From Paenibacillus sp. N3.4 (GTDB taxonomy: Bacteria; Bacillota; Bacilli; Paenibacillales; NBRC-103111), in assembly GCF_008017805.1 (NCBI RefSeq), contig NZ_VRTT01000060.1, positions 1 through 44,509 on the forward strand: a stretch of DNA of 44,509 nt, given 5' to 3'. The translations under genes and the position numbers were made by a program. The notes under the pieces were generated by a model. The model saw only the letters and a list, made by a program, of their open reading frames with translations, was not told the DNA's origin and did no database searches. Numbering within the stretch: position 1 is the stretch's first letter; each line of letters begins with the position of its first letter. Positions 17,538 to 26,037 of this stretch are shown here, piece after piece.

Positions 17538-17616
17538 TCATCATGGTAGTCGTTCTTCGAATGGCTCCGATAGAGGTTTTCTCATACAATTACCCAGAAA
17601 AGGAGGTGGAGGCTGT

Positions 17617-17745
17617 ATGGAACTGACGATTGGCATCGTAATTATTGTTGTAACGTGTTTGTTTGCATTATGGATTGTCAAAATCGCCAATAAAAGCATT
17701 CGTGAATTCGATGAAAGCAAACATGAAAGTTTCTTGGGAAAATGA
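17617..17745 (+). CDS. 42-aa single-pass membrane peptide, likely transporter accessory protein
   Basis: A short gene with a very strong ribosome site (AAAGGAGGTGGAGG). The product has one hydrophobic helix (IGIVIIVVTCLFALWIV) and a charged tail (NKSIREFDESKHESF). It lies 48 bases before the permease and after eutC on the same strand. Small one-helix peptides encoded directly before symporter genes occur in other Firmicutes, so a role as permease partner is inferred. Too short for family proof. Confidence 0.65.
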   Translation: MELTIGIVIIVVTCLFALWIVKIANKSIREFDESKHESFLGK

Positions 17746-17793
17746 GACTTGCTCGTTGTTTGAACATATTGTATCTGATGAGGAGGATTCAAG

Positions 17794-19317
17794 ATGAGCG
17801 TACCTTCCAATCATCATGAAAAAGACAAAAGTGATTTAAACAAGTTCGGCTATGCCCAAGAGCTTCTGCGCAGTATGGGCGGATTTTCCAATTTCGCTAT
17901 ATCATTTTCCATTATTTCCATTCTTACCGGCGCTGTGTCCTTATATGGTCACGGATTAACCTATGGCGGTTCGGGGATGATGGGTTTTGGCTGGCCGATT
18001 GTCGCCCTTTTTGTCATGTTTGTTGCAGCAGTCATGGCAGAGCTAGCTTCGGCCATTCCGACAGCAGGTGCTTTGTACCATTGGGCAGCTATTTTGAAAA
18101 ATAAACGCTGGGGTTGGTACACCGCATGGATCAATTTGATTGGTCAAATCGGGATTGTGGCCGGTATCGATTATTCGGTCGCGATATTCGCCGATCCTCT
18201 CATCGGCAGTGTATTCGGATATGAATCGAACAATACAACCGCGTTGATTTGTTTTACAATTATTTTACTTACGCATGGTATTCTCAATCACATCGGGATT
18301 CGTATTGTTTCGAGACTTAACGACTTCTCCGCATGGTACCATATCGCTGTGGTGGCGGTGCTGGTTTTGTCGCTGGCTTTTTTCACCAAGGGTCACTTAA
18401 ATCCTGTAACTTATTTATTCAAAGTGGGGGAAACGTTCTCCGATAAACCGTACATGTTTGCATTTCTGATCGGACTTTTGCAAGCGCAATGGACGTTTAC
18501 GGGATATGACGCATCCGCACATACCATTGAAGAGACCGTCAACCCTCGTGTGCGTGCTCCTTGGGGTATTTTCACATCCGTTGCTTATTCGTTTGTCATT
18601 GGATTCATTATGCTTGCTTTCGTTACCTTGTCCATCAAGGATGCCGGTGCCGCCGCCGGTTCCAGCAATGCGTTCATTTATGTTATCAGCCAAGCTCTTG
18701 GCGGTACATTCGGCTCCGTTATTCTATGGCTGGTCACCGCTGCGATGTGGTTCTGCGGTCTAGCTTCCATCACTTCATTCTCCCGTATGATGTATGCCTT
18801 CTCTCGTGACAAAGGGATGCCGCTTAGCCATCAATGGGCACAAATTTCGAAGAAATACCGGACACCGGCTAAAGCCATTTGGTTGGCTATCATCCTGTCA
18901 TTTTTGCTTGCATTCATTGATTATATAATTAAGCTGGTAAACCCGGATGCGACTTACACAACCATTGCGTTCCTAACTGCGGTCAGTGTTGTTGGTTTAT
19001 ATGTCGCTTACGGTATTCCGATCTATTTGAAGCTTAGAGCGAAAGCGGAAGGAAGGTTTCAAGCCAAACATCTAGGACCTTGGAATCTAGGGAAATACAG
19101 CACGTTCATTTCCGTAGTCGCGTTATTGTGGATCATTTTCATTTGCATCGTTATGGTGATTCCACCGAATCAAATGGCTGGCTATGCGGTAGCCGGGATG
19201 CTCGTTCTTCTGGTTATTATGGATTTGGCTTACTACAAAAATCATTTTCCGGGACCGCAGGCAGCACTTAACACACCTATGGAAGAGATATTGCGCAGGG
19301 AAAAAGAGCTGGAGTAA
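17794..19317 (+). CDS. APC-superfamily permease (amino acid/choline type), probable ethanolamine importer
   Basis: 507 aa with about 12 hydrophobic segments. The opening GGFSNFAISFSIISILTG and the motifs MAELASAIPTAGALYHW and FTGYDASAHTIEETVNPRVRAPWG are hallmarks of the amino acid-choline transporter branch of the APC superfamily. Its position right after eutBC and the small peptide, before the operon terminator, points to ethanolamine or choline uptake. It takes the place of EutH, which is absent. GAGGAGG precedes the ATG. The substrate is an inference from context. Confidence 0.85.
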   Translation: MSVPSNHHEKDKSDLNKFGYAQELLRSMGGFSNFAISFSIISILTGAVSLYGHGLTYGGSGMMGFGWPIVALFVMFVAAVMAELASAIPTAGALYHWAAILKNKRWGWYTAWINLIGQIGIVAGIDYSVAIFADPLIGSVFGYESNNTTALICFTIILLTHGILNHIGIRIVSRLNDFSAWYHIAVVAVLVLSLAFFTKGHLNPVTYLFKVGETFSDKPYMFAFLIGLLQAQWTFTGYDASAHTIEETVNPRVRAPWGIFTSVAYSFVIGFIMLAFVTLSIKDAGAAAGSSNAFIYVISQALGGTFGSVILWLVTAAMWFCGLASITSFSRMMYAFSRDKGMPLSHQWAQISKKYRTPAKAIWLAIILSFLLAFIDYIIKLVNPDATYTTIAFLTAVSVVGLYVAYGIPIYLKLRAKAEGRFQAKHLGPWNLGKYSTFISVVALLWIIFICIVMVIPPNQMAGYAVAGMLVLLVIMDLAYYKNHFPGPQAALNTPMEEILRREKELE

Positions 19318-19368
19318 TCTTCCTCTACGGACCCTTATTGAATCTAATCGGGTATCTTATAATAGAAA

Positions 19369-19418
19369 GGGGCATCCTTCTACTAGAGTTGAAGACTCTA
19401 GTGAATGGGTGCCTTTTT
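19369..19418 (+). terminator. Terminator of the EUT operon (member of a repeated hairpin)
   Basis: An 18-bp stem with two mismatches starts with GGCATCC at 19371 and ends with GGGTGCC at 19413, followed by TTTTT. The loop is TTGAAGA. The same stem sequence recurs near 43090. Confidence 0.85.
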
Positions 19419-19467
19419 ATGTGAACATAGATCAATCACTGCTTCAAAAGCCTAAATTAGTTCAATG

Positions 19468-19726
19468 AGCTGGAAACATTACGGTTATATATCCACTATT
19501 TCTGAATTTTCGAGGGTGACTACACTGAACGAAAAGTAGCATATTACCTGTTTCGGCTATCCTGCTTTCATACATTATTTTAAAAGAAGCCTTCATGTGG
19601 TCACACCTGATTGGAATCGCGAGTGTACTTTTAGGGATTGCATGCATGGCAAAGAGTCCCAAGAGAAAAGACTCCCTGCGCAAGGGGAAGACATATCCAA
19701 ACGAAAGCAGCCATAACCTATTTTAA
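19468..19726 (+). pseudogene. C-terminal remnant of an EamA/DMT-type transporter
   Basis: The frame ending at TAA 19724-19726 reads SILPVSAILLSYIILKEAF and then HLIGIASVLLGIACMA. This is the typical last two helices of EamA-family drug/metabolite exporters (PV, LGE-like, LIG, LLG pattern), with a basic tail. Upstream, SRVTTLNE in the neighbouring frame joins it if one A is removed from GAAAAG at 19531-19535. No start codon or first half of the protein is present. It is a decayed fragment lying between the EUT terminator and the riboswitch. Family call from pattern only. Confidence 0.55.
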
Positions 19727-19779
19727 TGTCCCGTGATATAGTTCTTTAATCCTATGATGAAAATATCATGTTTTCGTAT

Positions 19780-19785
19780 TATAAT
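19780..19785 (+). promoter_or_regulatory. Likely -10 box driving the riboswitch transcript
   Basis: A perfect TATAAT 40 bases before the riboswitch core. The -35 region (near 19757, ATGAAA-like) is poor. Confidence 0.5.
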
Positions 19786-19821
19786 GTATCTATAGGATCT
19801 TGACAGAATTGGAAAAATAAA

Positions 19822-19912
19822 AAAATAGGACAATAGCAAACCTATTCGAAAGATAGGGACGCAAAGCCACGGGTCTTCTGCAGAAATTGCAATGGCAGCC
19901 GGGTTACCCTTC
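19822..19912 (+). ncRNA. Cyclic di-GMP-I (GEMM-I) riboswitch
   Basis: The segment matches the GEMM-I consensus at every hallmark. GCAAACC is at 19836-19842. A P1b-type hairpin follows (CCTAT/ATAGG, GAAA tetraloop with a bulged T). Next is GGGACGCAAAGCC at 19857-19869. AATGGCAGCCGGGTTACC then supplies the second half. It binds c-di-GMP at the junction of the two helices. A terminator follows 10 bases later, and the downstream gene makes, cleaves and binds c-di-GMP, so this is a feedback element. Whether the ligand turns expression on or off cannot be read from the alternative pairing by eye. Confidence 0.93.
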
Positions 19913-19922
19913 ATTTAGAGAG

Positions 19923-19957
19923 CGACACTATCTAAGGGTAGTGTCTTTTGTTTTTTT
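19923..19957 (+). terminator. Expression-platform terminator of the c-di-GMP riboswitch
   Basis: GACACTA pairs with TAGTGTC around an 8-base loop and is followed by TTTTGTTTTTTT. It lies between the riboswitch and the GGDEF-EAL gene. Confidence 0.85.
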
Positions 19958-20025
19958 ACGGATGCGTGAAAGGAAGGCTCTCAGTCCAAACGAAAAAACA
20001 TTGGAAAAGGAAGTGAATAAGGAAA

Positions 20026-22998
20026 TTGGAAAAGAAGTACGAAATTAAAAGGGATGAACAGCTAACCACAGATAATAAAGAAGAGTTAATTGAATTATTG
20101 AAAAGGAAAAGCAAAAGGTTAGAGATGGCCCAAAAAATAGCCAATGTGGGGTATTGGGAATATGATGAAGTGCTTGACAAGGTGTCATGGTCCAAACAAA
20201 TGTTTCTTATACATGGTATGGAGCATGATTTAACGGTTACGTTGGAAGACATTTTTAATTTTATGCATCCAGATGATCGGCAGCGCGTATTTGAAACATT
20301 TTCAGCGTCTGCGGAAGCGAAAAAGCCTTATGAAGTTGAATATCGGATCGTTCGTCCGAATGGAGAAGTTAGATATGTACTGGAGAGTACCGAGTTTTTT
20401 CCTGATGAGTCCAATGAATGGCATGGTGCCATAGGAACAATTCAAGATATAACCGAGAATAAAACTCTGCGGCTACGTTTACATCAGGAGGAACAATACT
20501 ATAAGTCATTATTTAATAATAATCCCGATTCTGTTTATTCCTTTGATCTTCATGGGAATTTTGTAGCGGCGAATTCAGAGCTTGAAAAAACGTTAGGGTA
20601 TTCAAAAGAGGAGCTGCTAAATGTAAGTTTCGTGCATGTTGTAGAGCCGAATTCGGTTGAAAAAACGAAGCATTTCTTTAAGGAAACAATAAGGACGCTC
20701 ATTCCGCAAAATTATGACACAGCAGGTATTCATAAAAATGGAGAAATCGTAGAATTTAATGTTACGAATATCCCTATCATAATTAATAAAGAACTGGTAG
20801 GTATCTATGGGATAGCAAAAAATATTTCTGAGAAAAAAGCGATGGAACGATCTCTTCATGAAGCGGAAACAAAATATCGCAGTATTGTGGAACAATCCAT
20901 AGTCGGTGTATTTATTATTCGTGATGGCCTGTTTGTATATACAAATCCGCATTTGGAGAAGATGCTAGGTTATAAATCTTTATTAGGTCTAGAGGTAAGT
21001 CGGACAATACACGTAGATGATAGGGAAGCTCTCCTTGATAAGATCATTGGTTTATCTGAAGGTCAATCCATTCAGAATATTAGTCACAGGGCGATCAAAC
21101 AGGACGGCACGATTATTATCGTCGAGGTTCATTATACGAAAGTGATGCACAATGGGGAAATAGCAACGATAGGTACTGTTTTAGATATTACAGATCGTAG
21201 GAAGACTGAGGAGCTAAACCAATATTTAGCCTATCATGATTATTTAACCGATCTGCCAAATCGAAGAATGTTTGAAGATCAACTGGATAAACAGTTAAGA
21301 TTGGCCCAGTTCTATAATAAAAAGCTAGCGGTTCTTTTAATTGATTTGGATCGTTTTAAGTTAGTTAATGATACGCTGGGACATTCGACAGGCGATGCGT
21401 TGTTAAGGCAACTTGCGGGCTGTCTGCAAAATTGCTTAGGAAACAATCAAACCGTATATCGTTTAGGTGGCGATGAATTTTGCATTGTGCTCTCTGAAGT
21501 GAAGAGCCATAGCGATGTCATGTCCCTATCGGATCATATTATACAAATAACGAAGAAACAATTTATCGTAGAAGGCTACGAATTACATATTACAGCGAGT
21601 ATCGGCATCAGTCTATCACCTGAAGATGGTGTAACGGTTGAGAGCTTACTCAAAAATGCGGAAACGGCTCTATATTTCTCTAAATCACAAGGAAGGGATC
21701 AAGCTCAATATTACTCTTCTTCTTTAAATATTCAGTCGTTTAAGCTGTTTACTTTGAGCAACGACCTTCGGAAGGCTTTAGATAAAGAGGAGCTATTCCT
21801 ACAATATATGCCACGTGTAGATGCCCAGACGACAGAAATCCTGGGAGCAGAAGCCTTGGTAAGGTGGAATCATCCTGACTGGGGACTGGTTTCTCCGACA
21901 GAGTTTATACCGATTGCAGAGGAGACGGGACTTATCGTTCCTATCGGCGAATGGGTATTGCGTGAAGCCTGTAAACAAAGTAAGAAGTGGCAGGACATGG
22001 GGCTTCCGCCAATTACAATTTCGGTGAATTTCTCCGTACAACAATTATTGAAACAAAATATATTGCAAGTTATCGATGAAATCGTGGAAGAGACGGGCAT
22101 ATTGCCTGATCGCTTGGAGATTGAAATTACAGAGAGTTCCTTTATTAAGAATGAAAAAGAAGTAACCCAACTATTGCTTGAGCTAAAGAAACGGAAAATA
22201 AAAGTCTCGCTGGACGATTTCGGTACAGGATACTCTTCATTATATTTACTTAAACGATTAGCTCTGGATACGATAAAAATCGATAAAACATTCGTTGAGG
22301 AGATTCTAACGGATCCGGTTAATAAATCCATCATTGAATGCATCCTGAATTTAGCTAAAGCGCTTAATATGAAGGTTGTTGCTGAAGGGGTAGAGCGTGC
22401 CGAACAATATGCATTTTTGAAGGAACAGCATTGTAATGAGATTCAAGGCTATTATTTCAGTCGTCCTCTAGATGCTGAAGCCTTTGTTCATTTATTGAGG
22501 AATAAACAGTATTTAAACCAATCATCGAAAATCAAACAAGAGAAACAGATTTCAAACCGTCGAAAGTATTTTCGAGTTCAGCTTACAAACCCATTAGTGG
22601 CAGGAATGACCATTCATATGTTTAAAGGAAGAAAGGTTGATCTTGGCATTACAGATGTGTTTATTACGGATATAGGTCCGGGTGGTCTGAAGTTTTTAAT
22701 GGGCGTCAAATTACCTATCAATGATGATATTATTTTAAAATTTGGGACCGAAATATTGAATCAGGTCTATGAGCTTTATGGGAATATTGCTTGGATTAAC
22801 GAAATGGAGAATGGCGAAGTTTATGAATACGGCGTTCAATTTCAGATCGAAGAAAATATACAGTTAGAATTAATCAAGAATTTAAACTTATTAGCTATAA
22901 AAATTCGTGAAGGAGTACCCTCCCATACACAAATATTTGTTGGAGATCCCGTAAGTAGAATTAAAGAACAGAAAAAGAGGCCAGCAGGCGGGCACTGA
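20026..22998 (+). CDS. PAS-PAS-PAS-GGDEF-EAL-PilZ c-di-GMP signalling protein
   Basis: 990 aa, no membrane segments, so cytoplasmic. Three PAS sensor domains lie at about 33-150, 155-275 and 280-395. The GGDEF cyclase domain (about 400-565) has an intact GGDEF at 481-485 and metal-site LIDLDRFKLVND. No RxxD inhibitory site is visible just before it. The EAL phosphodiesterase domain (about 585-830) has EAL at 609-611, DDFGTGYSS, KIDKTFV, VAEGVE and QGYYFSRP, so it should be active. A PilZ c-di-GMP receptor domain follows (845-950) with RKYFR (846-850) and DIGPGG, where the usual Ser is Gly. The start is a TTG because a stop lies 12 bases upstream and no ATG follows before the first PAS; AGGAAGTG is the ribosome site. 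Expression is under the riboswitch upstream. Confidence 0.93.
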   Translation: MEKKYEIKRDEQLTTDNKEELIELLKRKSKRLEMAQKIANVGYWEYDEVLDKVSWSKQMFLIHGMEHDLTVTLEDIFNFMHPDDRQRVFETFSASAEAKKPYEVEYRIVRPNGEVRYVLESTEFFPDESNEWHGAIGTIQDITENKTLRLRLHQEEQYYKSLFNNNPDSVYSFDLHGNFVAANSELEKTLGYSKEELLNVSFVHVVEPNSVEKTKHFFKETIRTLIPQNYDTAGIHKNGEIVEFNVTNIPIIINKELVGIYGIAKNISEKKAMERSLHEAETKYRSIVEQSIVGVFIIRDGLFVYTNPHLEKMLGYKSLLGLEVSRTIHVDDREALLDKIIGLSEGQSIQNISHRAIKQDGTIIIVEVHYTKVMHNGEIATIGTVLDITDRRKTEELNQYLAYHDYLTDLPNRRMFEDQLDKQLRLAQFYNKKLAVLLIDLDRFKLVNDTLGHSTGDALLRQLAGCLQNCLGNNQTVYRLGGDEFCIVLSEVKSHSDVMSLSDHIIQITKKQFIVEGYELHITASIGISLSPEDGVTVESLLKNAETALYFSKSQGRDQAQYYSSSLNIQSFKLFTLSNDLRKALDKEELFLQYMPRVDAQTTEILGAEALVRWNHPDWGLVSPTEFIPIAEETGLIVPIGEWVLREACKQSKKWQDMGLPPITISVNFSVQQLLKQNILQVIDEIVEETGILPDRLEIEITESSFIKNEKEVTQLLLELKKRKIKVSLDDFGTGYSSLYLLKRLALDTIKIDKTFVEEILTDPVNKSIIECILNLAKALNMKVVAEGVERAEQYAFLKEQHCNEIQGYYFSRPLDAEAFVHLLRNKQYLNQSSKIKQEKQISNRRKYFRVQLTNPLVAGMTIHMFKGRKVDLGITDVFITDIGPGGLKFLMGVKLPINDDIILKFGTEILNQVYELYGNIAWINEMENGEVYEYGVQFQIEENIQLELIKNLNLLAIKIREGVPSHTQIFVGDPVSRIKEQKKRPAGGH

Positions 22999-23081
22999 AG
23001 GTAAAAGGCACACGATCACATTCCATAGTGAGGCCGCGGTTTTGAAGTTTGTAATTCGAGCGGCCTATTTCTCTATGTCAT

Positions 23082-24311
23082 CTATTCCTGAGGATTTGTA
23101 TTTCCGATACATCGATCCCGACCTGAAGCTACACCAAAAATCAACATCAACACCGTCATCACAAGCAGCACAATAAGCGGTATTTTCCATCCATTTGTGG
23201 CATCATGAAGATAGCCGAATAGCGTTGGTCCTACAGCTGCCAGCAGGTAACCTACAGATTGTGCCATTCCGGATAATTCGGCCGCGTCGTGAGGATTTGT
23301 AGTGCGAAGTCCAAACATCATCATAGCTAGGCTAAACGAACAACCCGACCCAATACCGATTGAAACAGCCCAAAGAACGGTTAATGTATGATTTCCAAAG
23401 AGAAGCCCGCTAATTCCTATAAAGAAAAATGTTACTGTCAGAATTACGAGGACAACCTGATTCTTCATCCGTCCAGCTAGAATAGGCACGATGAAGGTTA
23501 CTGGAAGTAAAGCCAGTTGCATGATAGATAACGTCCAGCCTGCTGAGTCGGGACTTGTTCCCTGATTTTTCAAAATATCTGGCAGCCAAGAAACAACGAC
23601 ATAAAAAAGCATGGATTGCAATCCCATGAATAGTGTCACGTACCATGCAAGTGATGACTTCCACAAATTAGTCCGACTTTCATTCCTATCCGATGTTTTC
23701 ACATCTTTTTGCTGATGGCTATGCCTCAATTGAGGAACCCACACGAAAAGAGATAACAAAGCTAAGAGAATCCATATGACCAATGCCCCTTTCCAGCCCA
23801 AACCGACTTGATTGGCCAATGGTACGCTAATTCCGGATGCGATCGCGCCGCTTAAATTCATTGCAACTGAGTAAACACCGATCATTACGCCAATCCTTAA
23901 AGGATAACTTTCTTTGATAAGGCTCGGCATCAGAACATTACAAATTGAAATCCCAAGGCCCAGAATAACTGTTCCAATCAACAGTGAACCGATGCCGAAA
24001 GAAGATCGTAATGCTATACCTATTATTAGAAGGAACATCGATCCGAAGAGAACTGTAGGATTTCCATATCTTCGGGCTAATTTAGGTGCAAGCGGTGAAA
24101 GAATGGCAAACGCCAGTAACGGCAGCGTGGTAATCAAACCCGCTAATGTATTCGATATGCCTAATTCATGCCGAATGGTTCCTATGAGCGGACCAATTGA
24201 AGTTAAAGGAGCACGCAAATTCGCCGCTATTAAAATAATCCCTAATACAAGCAACCAATTTTTAGATTTTGAGATAACTTTTGTGTGGGATTCTAGTTGA
24301 GAGGAGCTCAC
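23082..24311 (-). CDS. CynX/NimT-type major facilitator transporter
   Basis: 409 aa with 12 hydrophobic segments. The opening AANLRAPLTSIGPLIGTIR is the signature of the CynX/NimT (cyanate, nitroimidazole) branch of the MFS. PKLARRYG, in the loop between helices 2 and 3, is the MFS motif A equivalent. The start is GTG directly after the TAA of the upstream regulator, with GGAGG inside the regulator's end, so the two are one operon. The substrate is unknown; the family includes cyanate and drug exporters. Confidence 0.88.
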   Translation of the reverse strand: MSSSQLESHTKVISKSKNWLLVLGIILIAANLRAPLTSIGPLIGTIRHELGISNTLAGLITTLPLLAFAILSPLAPKLARRYGNPTVLFGSMFLLIIGIALRSSFGIGSLLIGTVILGLGISICNVLMPSLIKESYPLRIGVMIGVYSVAMNLSGAIASGISVPLANQVGLGWKGALVIWILLALLSLFVWVPQLRHSHQQKDVKTSDRNESRTNLWKSSLAWYVTLFMGLQSMLFYVVVSWLPDILKNQGTSPDSAGWTLSIMQLALLPVTFIVPILAGRMKNQVVLVILTVTFFFIGISGLLFGNHTLTVLWAVSIGIGSGCSFSLAMMMFGLRTTNPHDAAELSGMAQSVGYLLAAVGPTLFGYLHDATNGWKIPLIVLLVMTVLMLIFGVASGRDRCIGNTNPQE

Positions 24312-24998
24312 TTAGTTTTCCTCCATTTCTACATCTCGTTTTATTTGATCAATAAATTGTTTCACGATGTTGGCAGCCGTTGCTGTGTCTTGCGCGGTAA
24401 TGGCTTCTACCAGTTGCTGATGTGCATTTTCGGGAAGATCTTCAGTAAATCGTTTTTTTAAATAAGTGGAGATAGATTCCTTAATGGATTCAGTAATATG
24501 CGCATACAGATCGATTAGCATTTGATTACCGGTTGATTCTACGATGGTCTGATGCAATTTCATGTCTGCGGCCACATACGACTCTATGTCACGAGCTGCA
24601 GTAAATGAATTGCACTTCCTCTGATAATAAAGGATTTTCTCCAAGTCCTCTTCGGTCCGTCTTTCAGCGGATAGTCTCGCTGCCTCCTGTTCTAGCGCAT
24701 TCCTGACTTCCAGCGTATCAAGCAAGCTTGATTTGCGAAGACGTCGTTGAATGGCTGCACCGAGCATACTGCTAGAGGTTACGTAGGTTCCGTCTCCTTG
24801 TCGTGTCGTTAATACGCCTGTATGACAAAGTGCCTTTATGCCTTCACGCAACGTATTCCGACTAACATGAAGATCAGTCACAAGTTCCGGCTCAGCTGGT
24901 ATTTTTTTACCGACTGGCCAATCTCCCGATTCAATTAAGGATTCAATTTGTAAAATCACTTGATCGACAAGTGTGAGACGAATCGTCTTCTTAAGCAT
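24312..24998 (-). CDS. GntR-family regulator, FadR subfamily (FCD domain)
   Basis: 228 aa. Residues 8-72 form a GntR winged helix (QIESLIESGDWPVGKKIP, VSRNTLREGIKALCHTGVL, RQGDGTYVTS). Residues 85-220 form an all-helical FCD effector domain, with the acidic and His metal-ligand positions ADMKLHQTIVESTGN and ENAHQQLVEAI. It likely controls itself and the downstream CynX-type transporter in response to a small carboxylate-type ligand. GGAGG precedes the ATG. Confidence 0.9.
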   Translation of the reverse strand: MLKKTIRLTLVDQVILQIESLIESGDWPVGKKIPAEPELVTDLHVSRNTLREGIKALCHTGVLTTRQGDGTYVTSSSMLGAAIQRRLRKSSLLDTLEVRNALEQEAARLSAERRTEEDLEKILYYQRKCNSFTAARDIESYVAADMKLHQTIVESTGNQMLIDLYAHITESIKESISTYLKKRFTEDLPENAHQQLVEAITAQDTATAANIVKQFIDQIKRDVEMEEN

Positions 24999-25129
24999 AG
25001 ATTAAACCTCCAAACGTAGGATGATTGGTTCTATTTAGGGTACCATCTTTATAAAAGGGTGTCCATTACTATTTGTCATCCTTTTTCTGAGAGACATTGT
25101 CCTAATAGTTGTGGAAGGAAAAAAATGGA

Positions 25130-25158
25130 TTTACATTATAACCTATAGGTTATATAAT
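25130..25158 (+). promoter_or_regulatory. Sigma-A promoter with an 18-bp operator-like palindrome between -35 and -10
   Basis: TTTACA (25130-25135), a 17-base spacer, and a perfect TATAAT (25153-25158). The spacer contains the perfect palindrome TATAACCTATAGGTTATA (25137-25154), ideally placed for a repressor. The nearby XRE regulator (25737) is the obvious candidate. Confidence 0.75.
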
Positions 25159-25204
25159 GTGTAACAAGGGTTACGTACCTAATATATAATTTGGAGGTTA
25201 GCGC

Positions 25205-25654
25205 ATGAGTATAAGTATAAGCAAGGAACAGCTTTATCAAAGCAGGCGGGTTATGTTGATAGGTTTTCTTATCGGTATAACAGCTTGGGAAATACCTCGT
25301 ATATTGAAATATTTTCTCGCGGAGCCTATATTAAATAAATATGTAGGGCTGACGATCACACTTGTTTCTCTAATAGGTTGGTGTGTTTGGGTATTCTATC
25401 TGATTAAAGTGATTCGATTCGGAAAAATCATGAAGCAACATCCAGAACTAAACAAAGCCCTGAACGACGAGTTATTTCAGTTTGTTCGCTTGAAGTCCTT
25501 TGCAGTCGGTTTCTGGGTTTTACTCGCACTGCAAGTTATTTTATTACTACTTTCCTCATTTTTGGATTTACCTGCTCGGGCTTTTCCTGAGATCAGTATC
25601 TTTGTTGCTGTTATTGCCTGTTTGCTGGCATTCTTAAGGATTGAAAAAGAGTGA
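25205..25654 (+). CDS. Four-helix membrane protein next to an XRE regulator
   Basis: 149 aa with four hydrophobic segments: VMLIGFLIGITAWEI, VGLTITLVSLIGWCVWVFYL, FAVGFWVLLALQVILLLLSS and ISIFVAVIACLLAFL. Both ends are short and polar. I do not recognise a named family. Pairs of a small membrane protein and a 70-80 aa XRE regulator are common in Bacillales. GGAGG lies before the ATG and the palindrome promoter is upstream. Confidence 0.75.
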   Translation: MSISISKEQLYQSRRVMLIGFLIGITAWEIPRILKYFLAEPILNKYVGLTITLVSLIGWCVWVFYLIKVIRFGKIMKQHPELNKALNDELFQFVRLKSFAVGFWVLLALQVILLLLSSFLDLPARAFPEISIFVAVIACLLAFLRIEKE

Positions 25655-25736
25655 AAAAAGTTGCTTTTCCGCACCCAAAGGCACAAAAAATAACTGTATA
25701 GATCTTAAATATGCATGATGAATGGAGTAATAATAG

Positions 25737-25973
25737 TTGTCCAATGAAATTTTGATAAATACAATCAAAGTTGAAAGAGCCAAAAGAAATTTAACTCAAG
25801 AGCAATTAGCAGATCTTGTTGGGGTTACAAGAAAGACAATAAATACGGTTGAAGTTGGGAAGTTCATTCCCAGTACGATACTTGCATTAAAAATCGCTAA
25901 AGTGTTTGGAGTCCCGGTTGAACAATTATTTACCATTGCTATTGCTTCTGACGAAGGTGAATTCCGATCATAA
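25737..25973 (+). CDS. XRE-family helix-turn-helix regulator (YozG-type size)
   Basis: 78 aa. It is a single HTH: KVERAKRNLTQEQLADLVGV, then TRKTINTVEVGKFIPS, with the recognition helix at about 31-42 and the tail EQLFTI. The start is TTG at 25737 with GGAG 10 bases upstream. It is probably in one transcript with the membrane protein 82 bases upstream and may bind the palindrome in that promoter. Confidence 0.88.
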   Translation: MSNEILINTIKVERAKRNLTQEQLADLVGVTRKTINTVEVGKFIPSTILALKIAKVFGVPVEQLFTIAIASDEGEFRS

Positions 25974-26037
25974 TTTGTCTCTATATCATTGTTGAGGCTA
26001 GGGTTTGCAAATTCATTGGTTAAATGAGGACTGAAGA

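Noticed and set aside
23031..23066. AGGCCGC/GCGGCCT inverted repeat between the GGDEF-EAL gene and the CynX gene as a terminator
   Set aside because: The stem is 7 bp with a 22-base loop and has no T run on either strand.
25030..25060. GntR/FadR-type operator TGGT-N12-ACCA near the gntR start
   Set aside because: The gap is much longer than in known FadR-type sites and the half-sites are too short to support.
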